Source of the DNA: Telmatactis stephensoni
Taxonomy: Eukaryota > Cnidaria > Anthozoa > Actiniaria > Isophelliidae
Length of the DNA: 64,000 bases
Assembly (NCBI GenBank): GCA_029948255.1
Contig: JALIZF010001517.1
Location: 247,001-311,000, forward strand
Reading direction: 5' to 3'
The notes below the pieces were generated by a model that was given only the letters and a program-made list of their open reading frames with translations, had not been told where the DNA came from and did no database searches. Shown here piece after piece: positions 33,639 to 44,641 of this stretch (the first letter of the stretch is position 1; each line of letters starts with the position of its first letter). The position numbers were made by a program, and so were the translations under genes.

Positions 33639-33893
33639 ATGTGAACTTTTTCTACTTATTATATTTATTGGAAAGCTAGAGTAAAATCAATACTACTGAA
33701 GTGAACTATTGCTTTACAAAATGAGACCAATTCCCAAACCGACATCATACATCATCTTCATTTTTTTTCTGATCGTGTCTCGTGATGTGTTTACAGCTCA
33801 AGATATTTTGTTGATCAAGAATATTATAAGGCAATACCCCGAAATATATGAAGTGGCTTAGTCATTTGACCGGGAGATTATTCTCTCTTACTT

Positions 33894-34178
33894 TTACTCT
33901 AACTTTATTCCAATAAATATAATAAATAGAAAAAGTTTACATTCACATACCTTGCAGCCATCTAAATTTTCCCGATCTTCGGCGAAATTCGATGAGCGGA
34001 TCGATTGGTTTGTTTCAAAGAGCAGCTTTATCTTCTTGACAAACGTTTCCCCGACGTTAAGAACTTTAGCAATACGTCCTTCTCTTAGCAAGAAAACCAC
34101 TCTCCATCTCAATTCTTTTGGATATGCTCGAGTCATCTCAATTTTCTTATAATTTTCAAAAAGATACGATTTGAACAA
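33894..34178 (-). pseudogene. Tc1-like transposase N-terminal fragment, right arm
   Basis: Inverted copy of the left-arm ORF with small indels near the end of the HTH. The donor-like sequence here is CAAG|GTATGTG. No DDE/DDD residues are present. Confidence 0.7.
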
Positions 34179-34315
34179 GGCGGATGGAACGAGTGATCAA
34201 GGTCATTCGCAAAGCTCCGCCCACTTCCATGTGATTGGTCGATCGGAAAACCCAAAATCCCAAAATCCAACCGAAAGTTTGAAATGGCGGTCGCGATACA
34301 AGGGTTTTCGCAGTA

Positions 34316-34861
34316 ACAGAAACACATCTTCTTCCCCAAGTTGACGATGAAAATATTAGGACCAATCTGAAACCGTTCACAATTTTTCGCCAAGATCACA
34401 ATACAGATAAATATTGTAGCTCAGCAATCTGCTATAAGCATGTTGTCATAGATTTTGAGTATGAAGAATTTTTTCCTTCTATAAATGGTTTGAAGTTTTC
34501 TCTATTTAGGCAAAAGAATCAAAACTTGTTGCATTGCCTTTTATTGTACAAAAAGAATAATATTGCTATCACAGAATTTACAAATGAACTTTCTCACATT
34601 TTATCACACAATCATATACATTTAGTATTTGGTGATTTTAATGTCAACTTTTTGAATGATCAAGAAGCGACAACTCTGAAACAGTTAATGCAAACAAAGA
34701 GATATGTTCAACTAGTTCAAACAGCTACCTTTATCTCTTCAGGGACACTTTTAGATCATATTTATGTATTGGAAAATTTGCAAAACTCAGTTCTGATGAC
34801 TTCAGTTGTTAGTGTTTATTACTCAGATCATGACTCTGTTAAGATAATTATTCAAATGTAA
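34316..34861 (+). CDS. Helentron APE endonuclease, remainder
   Basis: It resumes the endonuclease directly after the TA duplication with TETHLLPQVDD, where APE nucleases carry the catalytic Glu (LTETHL type). It continues with LVFGDFNVNFL and ends with the SGTLLDHIYV and YYSDHDSVKI motifs, which hold the catalytic Asp/His pair. The stop TAA is at 34859-34861. The full motif set makes the domain look functional. Endonuclease domains of this kind mark Helentrons among Helitrons. Confidence 0.85.
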   Translation, partial: TETHLLPQVDDENIRTNLKPFTIFRQDHNTDKYCSSAICYKHVVIDFEYEEFFPSINGLKFSLFRQKNQNLLHCLLLYKKNNIAITEFTNELSHILSHNHIHLVFGDFNVNFLNDQEATTLKQLMQTKRYVQLVQTATFISSGTLLDHIYVLENLQNSVLMTSVVSVYYSDHDSVKIIIQM

Positions 34862-35149
34862 AGTGACTTGTTGGAACTGTGTTTGATAATAAGAACTACA
34901 TTTTATTTAGTAAATTAACAGTCTTCTGTTAGTTCTTTTCTTACAATTGTTTTATTTAAAACTTACCAGGAATTGTAACAAATATGATTGATTATTTAGA
35001 TTCTCATCATTAAAAGACTGTTAGTATGTTTTAAACAAATTTCCCTTTAGTTACTAAATATATTAGATTATCACAAATGATTGTTTATAATGTGATATTT
35101 TTGGATATTAAGTATGCTTGCTTCTTACAAAAGGTCATAAACAAGAAAA

Positions 35150-38100
35150 TGAATGCAAAAGAAAAACTCAAAGGTAATTACAAGAAGCATTATACCTAAA
35201 TTATATTTATATGTTCATGGCTGTAATTAAATATATTGTTCTTCAATTGTCTTATTTTCAAGTACATACCAAAAAAGGGAAAAACAAGTTTCAATATCCC
35301 GGCATAAAAACTAAGACAGCAGGTACTATAGCTTTCTTATTTGTAAATGTGAAGTAATGCTAATGCAAAAAATGAAATTCTTAGTTACAAATACATGCTT
35401 CCTTTTCTCTAAAAGGTGGTAGACATGATAAAGGTTGCAGTAAAACTGCAAGTATCAGTTCAAGCAGCAAAAATCAACACTCTGAAGGTAATACCTCTTT
35501 TAGTCCTGTCATTTTGATTAAAAAGCAGCCCCTTAAAATCTTTTATTTTGTTCCAATAGAAGTGTTTGCAGCATCAAGTTGCACTGTTGACAATGAGTTT
35601 GACTTCACTGGCATAACAGGTAACTGATTTATTTTTTCTTAAATAAAATTGATTATTGTAGCCTGTGTACAGCCATTTCCCACCCCTCCCCCCCTACGCG
35701 GAAAAACAGGGAGGGAACGTCTGTGAAACGGCGTTCTTAATCCTGTTCCATGGTCACGTGAGGTTCTCAAGATCTTGAGGAACAATCTGATTGACTGCTA
35801 TTGTTTTGCCGATCAAGTTTCAACGAACAAGAAGTCAAAGAATCATATTTACTGCTCCATATTCTCAATTTATATCGAAAATATATCATCGAAAACAGTC
35901 CTGGAGGTGGCAATTTGACTCATTGATGTGGAAAGATTCTGTGTTGTTCTTAGTTTATCTATCAAAAGCCAAATTCTGTGTGAAACCCGACTTTGTTGGC
36001 ATGTCATCAGTGTGTCATTCGCATCGAACCGTACCAAAGGAGAAATCTAGAGCAATTTGTATTTAAAACAGTCATAAGATTATTCAGTAAGTACACAGCA
36101 GTAAAAATACATAAAATATAACTTGACTGCTTTGATAACGTGACATTTTCAGGACTTTTTAGCCTGGTCTAGGGTCAAATAGACTCCACAACTGCCGGTC
36201 TGCCGACATTCGACTCGCACAGAGCAACAATTCCTTTGAGATTTCTCTTTGCTCTGGTCACTAACTGGATGTTTTTAAAGATTTAAAAGACTCAAATAAA
36301 CTGTTTAAAACCCGCAATTTATCATTATTTCTGCCAAAAGCTTCGTGTTCTCTGCGTGTAAACAACTAATTACATATGCAAATTTATGACCTGGAACACG
36401 ATTAAGAACGCCGTTTCACAGACGTTCCCTCCCCGTTTTTCCCCGTAGGGGGGGAGGGGTGGGAAACGGCTGTACACAGGCTGTGATTATTGTAACAAAT
36501 TAATAACATACTCTTTCTCACATAATGACCATTAAAATAGAAGAAAATATACCATTTTATGAAAAATCATAACTTTAGAAATATACTGCAGACATATACT
36601 AACTCCTCCCCTCAATATTACAGAAATGTTTGAACCACATGCTTCAACCATTGCAAGTGAGATACAATCAGCAGGTAAATTCTTATATTTATTATGTAAC
36701 ATATATCCTCCTGTACACCCTTAGAAACAGCATTCTAAGAAAGGGAGCAAAGCTGTACGACTCTTTTCAGTGAGTTGCAACTATTCATAAAATGATAACG
36801 TTGCAGGCCTGACTATATAGAAAACGGGAACCACTGTCATTATTACCATGCCTAACTTGTAATCATTCAAATTTTGCTTCTCAATAATCTTGTACCCATT
36901 TAAAAAACATTTTTTTAGTAAAGCAGAAGACTTTATGTCTGGTCTACCAGAATACCATTGCAAAAGATTGAAAGACAGATTACAAAACTTTTCCTCGGTT
37001 GCTCGATCTCCTGGCTCAGTCTGTGCAGAAAATATTAGACCTCGATCGCTGGTACTTATTTTCAAGACCTCAGTCTGATATTTTGTTGAATAGATCTCAC
37101 ACCCAGATGCTATTTATTTATAATAAATGTATATTGTTTACAATTATCAGCCTTATCAGGGAGGGGGAAATTGTTCAATGATTGCTAAAATGGATTGAGA
37201 TCATGTTTCGAGCACAAAAATGTTTACAACACTTCAATCTAGTATAACTTTGAAATTCTTGCATGCAGCTTCCTGTATGAAAACAGTCTTCCACTTGTAG
37301 CATGATGTGAGAATTAATAGAATTATATAATCCAAAGAAACCATGTAATGTTCGATTATCCTTTATACTAAAATCAGGGCATAGACTTTTTGAAAGGCGT
37401 CCCATATCTTAAATACCGTTTTAAAATACTGTATACCTGTAACACTGTCAACACAATATTAAGTAATTTTCTAGCTATATATGGAGTGTGTTATATTACA
37501 TAAACATCTACGACCTAAAGGACGAACTTCTGAAGATTCAGAGCATAATATTGGAAACTTACTCTGCTCTTTTGTCTGGATATGATAGAATAAGCCTCAA
37601 TATAAAATCCTAGACTAACTAACATAAAGTGATGCTTTATGGTTATCAAATATCCCGGCATTTCTCAGCAGACACAATAAAGTTCACACTTTCAATAAAC
37701 CCATGCTACTCTTGTGCTGCGGTTAACAGGCAAAAATGCAGCATTTTAAGATTTTACTTCTCAGCATGGTAAATAGCTCTCTTTGTAACTTTTACTTATG
37801 CTTGATCTGTACTCCTTCATTTATCTAATGTAACCATTTTCTCTTCTTTTCAAGGATCAACAGTTATTCAAAAACCTAGTACCTCAACAGCAACTGCAGG
37901 TATACCCAATGCCACATTTATAACTTATTGTTATCATTTACATTGTGAATAAAAAAAATTATTTTAAGGTCAAGCACAACTAATTAAAGAAAATTTTGCA
38001 ATTAGCAATTTTTTTAACTCACTTGGCAAAAGTACTGGTTTTTTGATATAATACAATTTGATTATCATAGTTTCTGTTAATAGGTGTGATTTAGATTTAA

Positions 38101-39883
38101 CTTCTGAGTATTTTGAGCGGGAAAGTGTGTTTTGAAACAATGGTTTTTTAGTATTCCGAATTTTCTCAAAATTGTCACGTACTGCCAAATATATTTCTCT
38201 CTGGAATCTTTCTTTTTTAATGTGGCGACAAACATTATATGGTTAACTGAATCACAAATTGTCTATTTGTTAACAGGGCAAAAAATTTTAACTGCATCTG
38301 AAATGGAAAGTGATGGCACTAATGTCACAGGTAATAAGTCAATAAATCAGTTGGACAGTGAAACTTACTGTAGTTATGCTGGATTGTCAAAAATGCACAA
38401 AAGACCTAACTTGTCCCACAACATTGCTGCATATCAAGTTCAAAGACAGTGTTTCTCCTTTTATAACCCTTGTTACAAACTTTCATACAACAATGATATG
38501 CTTGTATCAAGGGTGACAATACAAAACAAGAAACATTGTTTATAACTTGATGAGCAATGTGCAACAAATTAGGAGTTTTTGTGTCTCATTACTGTACCTT
38601 GAAACTAAGATGCTGAACAGCTAGATTATTACAATGAATATTAAAAGTGCTATGTTGAATTCAAAGATTTAAGTTTGGTACACATTGCTATGCCATATTG
38701 CTTTTTTCCTTTTTCTAAATCTCTATTTTATTTGACAGAATTGTCCAAAATAAATGCAGACAATCAAAGCACAGTAAGTGTTAAGGTTAAAGTAACAAGC
38801 AAGGAGCTCAGGAATGTTTCCACAGGATCAATATTAGAAATGATGGTTACAGATGGAAAAGCATATGCCAGATGTATTGCATGGAATAATCTCGCATCAT
38901 TCTTTTACAAGAAGCTAAATGTAGATCAAACCTATATGATAACAGATATTACTGTGCGAAAGATAAAACCGCAATATCAGTATCAAGACGCATTAGACAT
39001 CGAACTAGTACTATCTGCAGGAGTTAACATTAAGGCATGTGAGCAAGAAATCGTGTCACCAGAAACTACCTATTGTTCTATCAGTAACCTAAATCAGGTT
39101 ATAAGTAAGAGAGTTAACATTATTGGCATCGTTAAGTCATTTGAGAAAGAACCATCAACCACAATAACACAGCAAGGAAAAAAAGTTCTCAAACGAGAGA
39201 TAACTATTGTTGACGACTCCCTAAAAGAAACGCAAGCTACACTGTGGAGGGAAGACACTGACAAATTTGATTTGCACAATAATCCAGTAGTAAAGATAAA
39301 AAATTCCCCAGTTAAGTCTTTTCAAAATAAAGCAAGTATTTCTGTTGTTTCCATGGAAATAGATAACACTTCACCTAAAAGTAAATCATTGACAGAGTGG
39401 TTTAAACAAAAGCCTATGACAACTCCAGTTTCAACTGCCAAAAGGAGGCTTGACTTGGGAGATTATGAAACTATAAATATAACGGAGCTTGAAAGTGTAA
39501 ATGTAGGAATGGAAGTCAGAGTGCTGTCAGCTATTGACAGTTGCAAATGCAATATGTTTGTATCATGCAAGATATGCAAATCTGGTGTAATAACAGTTTT
39601 AGATGAAAACTATTGCCCAAAATGCAATAAATCTACTGAAACAATCAAAAGACTTGTATTAAGCATCAAGTTAAAGAACTTTGAACATGATCTTAAGCTT
39701 TTCCAAGATAACATAGGTTGTTTACTAACTTCAGATATAACTACTCTTTCCACTGAGGACCTTGTTAAGGCAGTCTCTCTGTTTAAAGGTAAAGCTGGAT
39801 CATTTCTTGTAACAAAAAGATCCAAGAACAACTGTATTGATTATGTCATTTTAGATATTGATTTCACACCAGCCAAAAAGTAA
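35150..39883 (+). CDS. RPA70-like single-strand-binding protein, eight exons
   Basis: Exons: 35150-35173 (ATG), 35263-35322, 35416-35487, 35560-35619, 36624-36674, 37855-37899, 38277-38330 and 38739-39883, all joined by GT-AG introns in phase 1. Every internal exon is a multiple of three, so any could be skipped. The small exons encode a Ser/Thr-rich, low-complexity N-terminus. The last exon encodes two OB folds like RPA70 DBD-A and DBD-B (KREITIVDDSLKETQATLW, then SLTEWFKQ). A DBD-C-like part follows with a zinc ribbon (CKICKSGVITV, YCPKCNK). The N-terminal OB-F of cellular RPA70 is missing. Some animal and plant Helitrons carry RPA genes, and this one starts 290 bases after the Helentron ORF on the same strand, so I infer it is transposon-borne. 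A diverged host paralogue is the alternative. No stops or frameshifts. Confidence 0.7.
35661..36484. mobile_element. MULE-like non-autonomous element in an RPA-gene intron
   Basis: About 80-base inverted termini: GCCTGTGTACAGCC...CCCACCCCTCCCCCC... at the left, the reverse complement at the right. A 10-base direct repeat GATTATTGTA flanks both sides (35651-35660, 36485-36494). Long inverted ends with a 9-11-base duplication fit Mutator-like elements. It encodes no recognisable protein. Confidence 0.75.
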
Positions 39884-39981
39884 TCTAGGTTTCACGCTAC
39901 TATTAAGAACCCTTATAGCAATATCTATGCTGCATGTTGAGTTATAAGTTACAAATAGCAATATCTATATCTAGTACATAG

Positions 39982-40125
39982 TAGAGTGAAGTCAAAAACC
40001 TGTGAAATAGTTAGTAGACTAACAGACACTAGTAAACCGTATTTCCATTGTTTTCTTTTGTATCCATCTGACTATTGCGCACTGACTATTACGTTTTGTT
40101 TCACGGGTTTTTTGACTTCACTCTA
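39982..40125. mobile_element. 144-bp MITE, copy 1
   Basis: TAGAGTGAAGTCAAAAACC at the left faces GGTTTTTTGACTTCACTCTA at the right. The TA at each edge may be the target duplication. The interior includes TTTCCATTGTTTTCTTTTGT, shared (in either orientation) with three further copies nearby. Confidence 0.75.
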
Positions 40126-40156
40126 ATATGTACTGACTGTTAAGTTATTAAGTTAC

Positions 40157-40422
40157 GTGGATATTGACATCGGTTAATATGAATCTAAATCATTGTAGGC
40201 GGGCCAGGATGGGAACAGGAAGTCACAACTTTATAAGCATGTTTTCAATCCAATTAGTATTTTAACGCGTCAGTGTGATAAGTAAACTTTAATTAAGCAG
40301 TGAATATTTATTAACTGTATAAATAGAAGAGCTATAAGACATTAAATCACTCTCGCTTCAAAAGCCAACTAGAAAGCACATATTCAAGCTACATACTTTA
40401 TAAGCAAGCAGTTATAGAAAAA
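40157..40422 (+). repeat. Ngaro A1 repeat with TATA box
   Basis: The 266 bases from GTGGATATTGACATCGG to GTTATAGAAAAA are repeated as A2 at 44325-44590. A TATA box TATAAATAG lies at 40318-40326 (44486-44494 in A2), well placed to drive the gag-like ORF at 40433. Confidence 0.85.
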
Positions 40423-40432
40423 AAAAATTTTA

Positions 40433-41527
40433 ATGATCATGGACCAAAACGACAGCACAACAACTAAGCGTCAAAAGAAATGCCCTGGATGCAAGACCCC
40501 AAAAGAAAGCCACGACTGGGGTATACCATCCTCATTCTGTGAAGGCAAGGAAAGAAGCTCACCACTGCGTGTGAAAGCGGAAAGCAAGCTCGACCTTAAG
40601 GAAATCGACGAGCTCAAGGAGAGCCTCAAGGCCCTTGAAATAGAAGAGCAACGCCTGGAACAGCAGCGATTAAAACAAAAGCTGGAAGAAAAACAAGCAG
40701 CCGTAGAGGAGCTCCGTCACAAAGTTGCAATGGACCGCCGTGGAAATCCAACTGAACCCATCACACCACTAGACGAAATCCTGGCGCGTCACGACCACGT
40801 GGACATGACCACACAGCATCTACCAACCATCACCACAGGACCAGAACTAAGAGGAACCAGAGACTTCGCCACAACACTCCCAAGCACATCAGAAATGTTT
40901 CTACGACCAGCAAAGCAAAATGGTGAGAAAATTTATCTTATTCCAGATTTCGTAGACTCTATCGTTCCTCAGGAACACGAAGAGACATTAGGTAGCCAGG
41001 GCATGGCCCGTATATCAGTGACCTATGGCCCGAAAAAACCTAAGCTAGATTCAATTACTTTACAACAGTGGGTGATTGCAAATACACGTATATTTTATAC
41101 TTTATTAGCTGAAGGTAAATTAGTATCAAATGATATCCAACATTACTTAGCATATACAATCAAAATAATGGAACTATCTAATAGATATGACTGGAAATCA
41201 GTCGTAATGTATGATAACGAGTTTCGTCGGATGCAAGCAATTTATCGTTATCCCTGGAATTTTGACTCAAATCACCTACACACAGTCCTGCTAACACCCA
41301 TCCAACGCACAAATACTAATCCCTCAAAACTAAACCTTAACGCGGGACGCACGCAATTTGCTAACACTAATGCTGAAGGGAAGGTAATTTGTCGTAACTT
41401 TAACAGCCCACGGGGATGTTCGCGCGAATCGTGTAATTTCGTGCATGAATGTAATCGTAAAGTTTCGGGCAAAGTTTGTGGCCAGTCGCACGCGGGGCAT
41501 GCACATAAACCCAATTCCCAAGCATGA
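40433..41527 (+). CDS. Ngaro gag-like protein with CCCH finger
   Basis: A 364-residue ORF. The N-terminus has a Cys pair (CPGCKTPKESHDWG) followed by a long charged coiled coil (about residues 45-105, e.g. LEIEEQRLEQQRLKQKLEE). The C-terminus has CRNFNSPRGCSRESCNFVH, a CCCH zinc finger, and a second Cys/His cluster (CGQSHAGHAH). This matches gag-like ORF1 proteins of Ngaro/DIRS elements. The stop is TGA in the context TGA-CTAG, and pol continues in the same frame immediately downstream. The start is the first ATG; a second, MDQND, is two codons on. Confidence 0.8.
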   Translation: MIMDQNDSTTTKRQKKCPGCKTPKESHDWGIPSSFCEGKERSSPLRVKAESKLDLKEIDELKESLKALEIEEQRLEQQRLKQKLEEKQAAVEELRHKVAMDRRGNPTEPITPLDEILARHDHVDMTTQHLPTITTGPELRGTRDFATTLPSTSEMFLRPAKQNGEKIYLIPDFVDSIVPQEHEETLGSQGMARISVTYGPKKPKLDSITLQQWVIANTRIFYTLLAEGKLVSNDIQHYLAYTIKIMELSNRYDWKSVVMYDNEFRRMQAIYRYPWNFDSNHLHTVLLTPIQRTNTNPSKLNLNAGRTQFANTNAEGKVICRNFNSPRGCSRESCNFVHECNRKVSGKVCGQSHAGHAHKPNSQA

Positions 41528-43020
41528 CTAGGTGAGGCAACCAAACCAAATCCGTTGAACAAGGATTTATGGCTCCAGGAACTTGAATTTGATGAGGACA
41601 AAGAATTTCTTAGCGACGGCATTTTACACGGTTTCCAACTTACTAATGTTGGGACACATTTTTCGGATGTAAACATGGATAATTACAAATCTGCTACAAA
41701 TCCTATTAACAGGCATTTAGTCGAGCAAACGATTCTCGACGAAATCAAGCAAGGCAATTACGTCATAACTGAGCATAAACCCACTATTGTTAGCGCGTTA
41801 GGAGCAATTCCGAAACCAGATGCTAACGAAGTACGCTTAATTCATGATTGCTCTCGACCACATGGCCAAGCGGTAAACGACTACATTGAGATTGAGTCTT
41901 TTCAATTTCAGAAACTAGATGACGCTGTAAAACTCTTAAAACCTAACTACTATATGGCAAAGATCGACCTGCGCCACGCGTATCGCTCAGTACCTATTCA
42001 CCCTGATAATTATCGTGCTACGGGTTGCAAGTGGCAATTTACAGGCGATAAATCGTACACTTATTTTTATGATACACGGCTTCCGTTCGGAGCGAAATCT
42101 AGTCCAAGTATTTTTCATAGATTAACGCAATCAGTCAGAAGAATGATGGCTAGGAGGGGTTTCCACAACATTATAGTCTACCTAGATGATTTCCTTGTTA
42201 TAGGGGAAACGGAGGCCAAGTGTCAGTTGGTCTATCATGTCTTAATGAAGCTCTTACGTGACTTGGGCTTCACAATAAGTGAGCGCAAACTAGTCCCTCC
42301 GACCCAACGCTTAACTTTCTTGGGAATAGAACTCGACACAATCGCGTGCACTATGAGGTTGCCGGATGGCAAAATCGAGGAGTTAAAGCAGGTTGTATCA
42401 GACTTTCAGTCAAAGCGGCGTGCAAGCAAAAAACAACTTCAACGTTTAGCCGGTAAACTTAATTTCGCTTGTCGGGTTGTCTACGGAGGACGAACTTTCC
42501 TCCGTCGTATTCTGGATACCATGAACAGTTTATCATCAAAGGCTAAAATCAGGCTAGATAGACATTTTCACGAGGACATTTCATGGTGGGCTCAGTTTTT
42601 AAAGTCATTCAACGGAAAGCGTTTATTTCTTGCAACACTCCCTACAGAAGATGTTGTCACTGATGCTTGTAAGGAAGCGGCTGCAGGGTTTTTCCGAGGG
42701 GACTGGTTTTATTTTAACTTTCCCATCGATTGTCCTCGGGAGTCCAATATGCACATAAATCATAAAGAAACCTTAGCTATCATTATTGCCGCAAAGCGCT
42801 GGGCAAAACTGTGGACAAATAAACGCATTGTGATTCATTGTGATAATCAAGCGGCGGTTCATATAATTAACAAAGGTACAACGCCAACGAGTACATCATG
42901 CGTGAATTGCGGCAACTCTTTTGGCTTTCGGCCATGCATAACTTTCACATTGTAGCGGTGTATGTTCAAGGAAGCAAAAATATGTTAGCGGATTCTATCT
43001 CACGCTTGCATGACCCACAC
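41528..43020 (+). pseudogene. Ngaro reverse transcriptase-RNase H
   Basis: Open in the gag frame from the codon after TGA, with no ATG until about 41690 (MDNYKSA). RT motifs: PKPDANEVRLIHDCS, YMAKIDLRHAYRSVPIH (motif A), LPFGAKSSPSIFH and VYLDDFLVIG (catalytic YLDD). RNase H follows: VTDACKEAAAGFF, INHKETLAII and VIHCDNQAAVHIINKG. Near 42885 the frame breaks; the RNase H tail (EYIMRELRQLFWLSAM, then KNMLADSISRL) continues in another frame, so one base has been gained or lost. The readthrough context at the gag stop is the likely expression route in intact copies. Confidence 0.8.
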
Positions 43021-43045
43021 CACGTAATTAAGTTTTACGCAATAT

Positions 43046-44159
43046 TTGCCAGTAATTACTCTCAGCAATTCATCAACTCTTCACCTCTCGAGCAGCATAT
43101 GTCGGCTAACAGCCACGACTACATTTTTTACAGATGCACGAGATCTCACTATGGCAATGCAACTCGAGAAAGAAATCAGTGATTACCGGACACATCTATT
43201 TGCTGAGTCTACCAAGTCTACGTATCAAACTCATCGCAATACGTTTTTAAAATTTTGTTCACATATGGGTTACAACCCAGTTCCGCTGCAGCAATCGCAC
43301 CTTTTACAGTATGCCGCCTACTTAGCTCGGTTTTTAAAACCATCTTCCATTCGCAATTATTTGAATATTATCGGCATTTTACACAAAGAATTCGGGCTCC
43401 AGAACCCCCTTCTTGACAACTGGGCACTCAAGTCATTGCTCACTGGAATTAAAAGGGTAAAAGGCTCCCCTCCTCGACAAAAGTTACCTATTACCCCAAG
43501 CATTTTAATAGATATATACTCGACCCTACATTTTTCCAACAGCCTTGATTCATCCTTTTGGGCGGTTTGTTTGGTAGCCTTTTTCGGTATGTTTCGGAAA
43601 TCGCATTTATTACCTTTGTCAGCAAGTAAATTCGACCCAAGCAAACAGCTCACTAAAGCTGATTTCAAAGTATATTCATGGGGAATACTTATCACTATTC
43701 GATGGAGTAAAACGATCCAGTTTCGTGAAAGGGAGGTCGATATTCCCATCCCTTGTATTCCTCGTAGCAAACTTTGCCCAGTTACAGCTACCAACCATGC
43801 ATTTTCCTTCACTACCACTGCGCCCGCTAACTCCCAAGCTTTCAACTGGTGGGATCCTTCAAGTAACTCCATTAAATGCCTAACTTATAGCATGTTCATC
43901 AGTAAACTCAAACACCATCTCGCGCTAGTAGGAGTTAATCCATCTAACTTTGCTGGCCACTCATTTCGAAGGGGGGGGAGCATCTTTTGCGTATCAGTCT
44001 GGTGTCCCAATAGAACTAATCAAGGCGCTAGGGGATTGGCAGTCAGATGCGGTGTTAATATATTTAACCATGCCTTTAACTATTAGACTAAACTCTGCTA
44101 ACATGCTTTGTAAATCTGTTCTAACTCTCACAACACAGAACACTCACCCCACTCATTAA
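43046..44159 (+). pseudogene. Ngaro tyrosine recombinase
   Basis: Integrase of the Ngaro element. The N-terminal SAM-like domain includes STKSTYQTHRNTFLKFC and YAAYLARFLKPSSIRNYL. The catalytic domain has FFGMFRKSHLLPL (first Arg), FAGHSFRRGG (His-x-x-Arg) and DAVLIYLTMP (Tyr). After the HSFRRGG box the frame is lost: the run of eight G at about 43971-43978 has one G too many, and the rest (ASFAYQSGVPIELIKALGDW to the Tyr box) lies in the next frame, ending at 44159. All catalytic residues are otherwise present. Its start overlaps the end of the RNase H frame. Confidence 0.8.
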
Positions 44160-44174
44160 TCACACTCTGGATTT

Positions 44175-44324
44175 GGACTCATTATTCAGGGGAATAATAG
44201 TAAATATGTTTGTAATAGTTTAGGATATATATATATACGTTTCAGTTTGTATTATAATATATAGTATAAGTACTTTGTAAAATAAAGACTGCCTGAACCC
44301 ATTCCTGAGTCTTGGTTGATTTAG
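44175..44324 (+). repeat. Ngaro B1 repeat with polyadenylation signal
   Basis: The 150 bases from GGACTCATTATTCAGG to GTTGATTTAG recur as B2. AATAAA at 44281-44286. Confidence 0.85.
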
Positions 44325-44590
44325 GTGGATATTGACATCGGTTAATATGAATCTAAATCATTGTAGGCGGGCCAGGATGGGAACAGGAAGTCACAACTTT
44401 ATAAGCATGTTTTCAATCCAATTAGTATTTTAACGCGTCAGTGTGATAAGTAAACTTTAATTAAGCAGTGAATATTTATTAACTGTATAAATAGAAGAGC
44501 TATAAGACATTAAATCACTCTCGCTTCAAAAGCCAACTAGAAAGCACATATTCAAGCTACATACTTTATAAGCAAGCAGTTATAGAAAAA
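44325..44590 (+). repeat. Ngaro A2 repeat
   Basis: Direct copy of A1, abutting B1. It includes the second TATAAATAG. Confidence 0.85.
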
Positions 44591-44641
44591 TTTTTCCCAC
44601 CCACCTCTCCACAGGTAGTCTAACAGTGTAAATGTATCTCT

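Larger units (their letters stand above)
33269..34313. mobile_element. Snap-back (inverted-duplicate) Tc1/mariner-like element
   Basis: Its ends are CTGCGAAAACCC and GGGTTTTCGCAG, flanked by TA on both sides (33267-33268, 34314-34315). The two arms, about 415 bases each, are near-perfect inverted copies separated by about 200 bases. Each arm encodes the N-terminal helix-turn-helix of a Tc1/mariner-type transposase (MTRAYPKELRWRVVFLL, then KVLNVGETFVKKI). The spacer holds a possible second exon (LQDIVLIKN-like frame, after TTTACAG). There is no catalytic domain, so it needs a transposase in trans. Confidence 0.85.
25371..34861 (+). mobile_element. Helentron with two nested insertions
   Basis: Three coding blocks (25371-29745, 31284-33268, 34316-34861) share one frame once the inserted elements at 29746-31283 and 33269-34313 are disregarded. 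Their summed length is 6906 bases, an exact multiple of three. The domain order protease - DUF6570-like - Rep - PIF1 helicase - APE endonuclease is that of Helentron-type rolling-circle transposons. The true ends are not located; the RPA-like gene downstream (to 39883) may also belong to it. Confidence 0.8.

Noticed and set aside
43357..43872. 171-codon minus-strand ORF
   Set aside because: Antisense to the Ngaro recombinase, whose motifs are clear.
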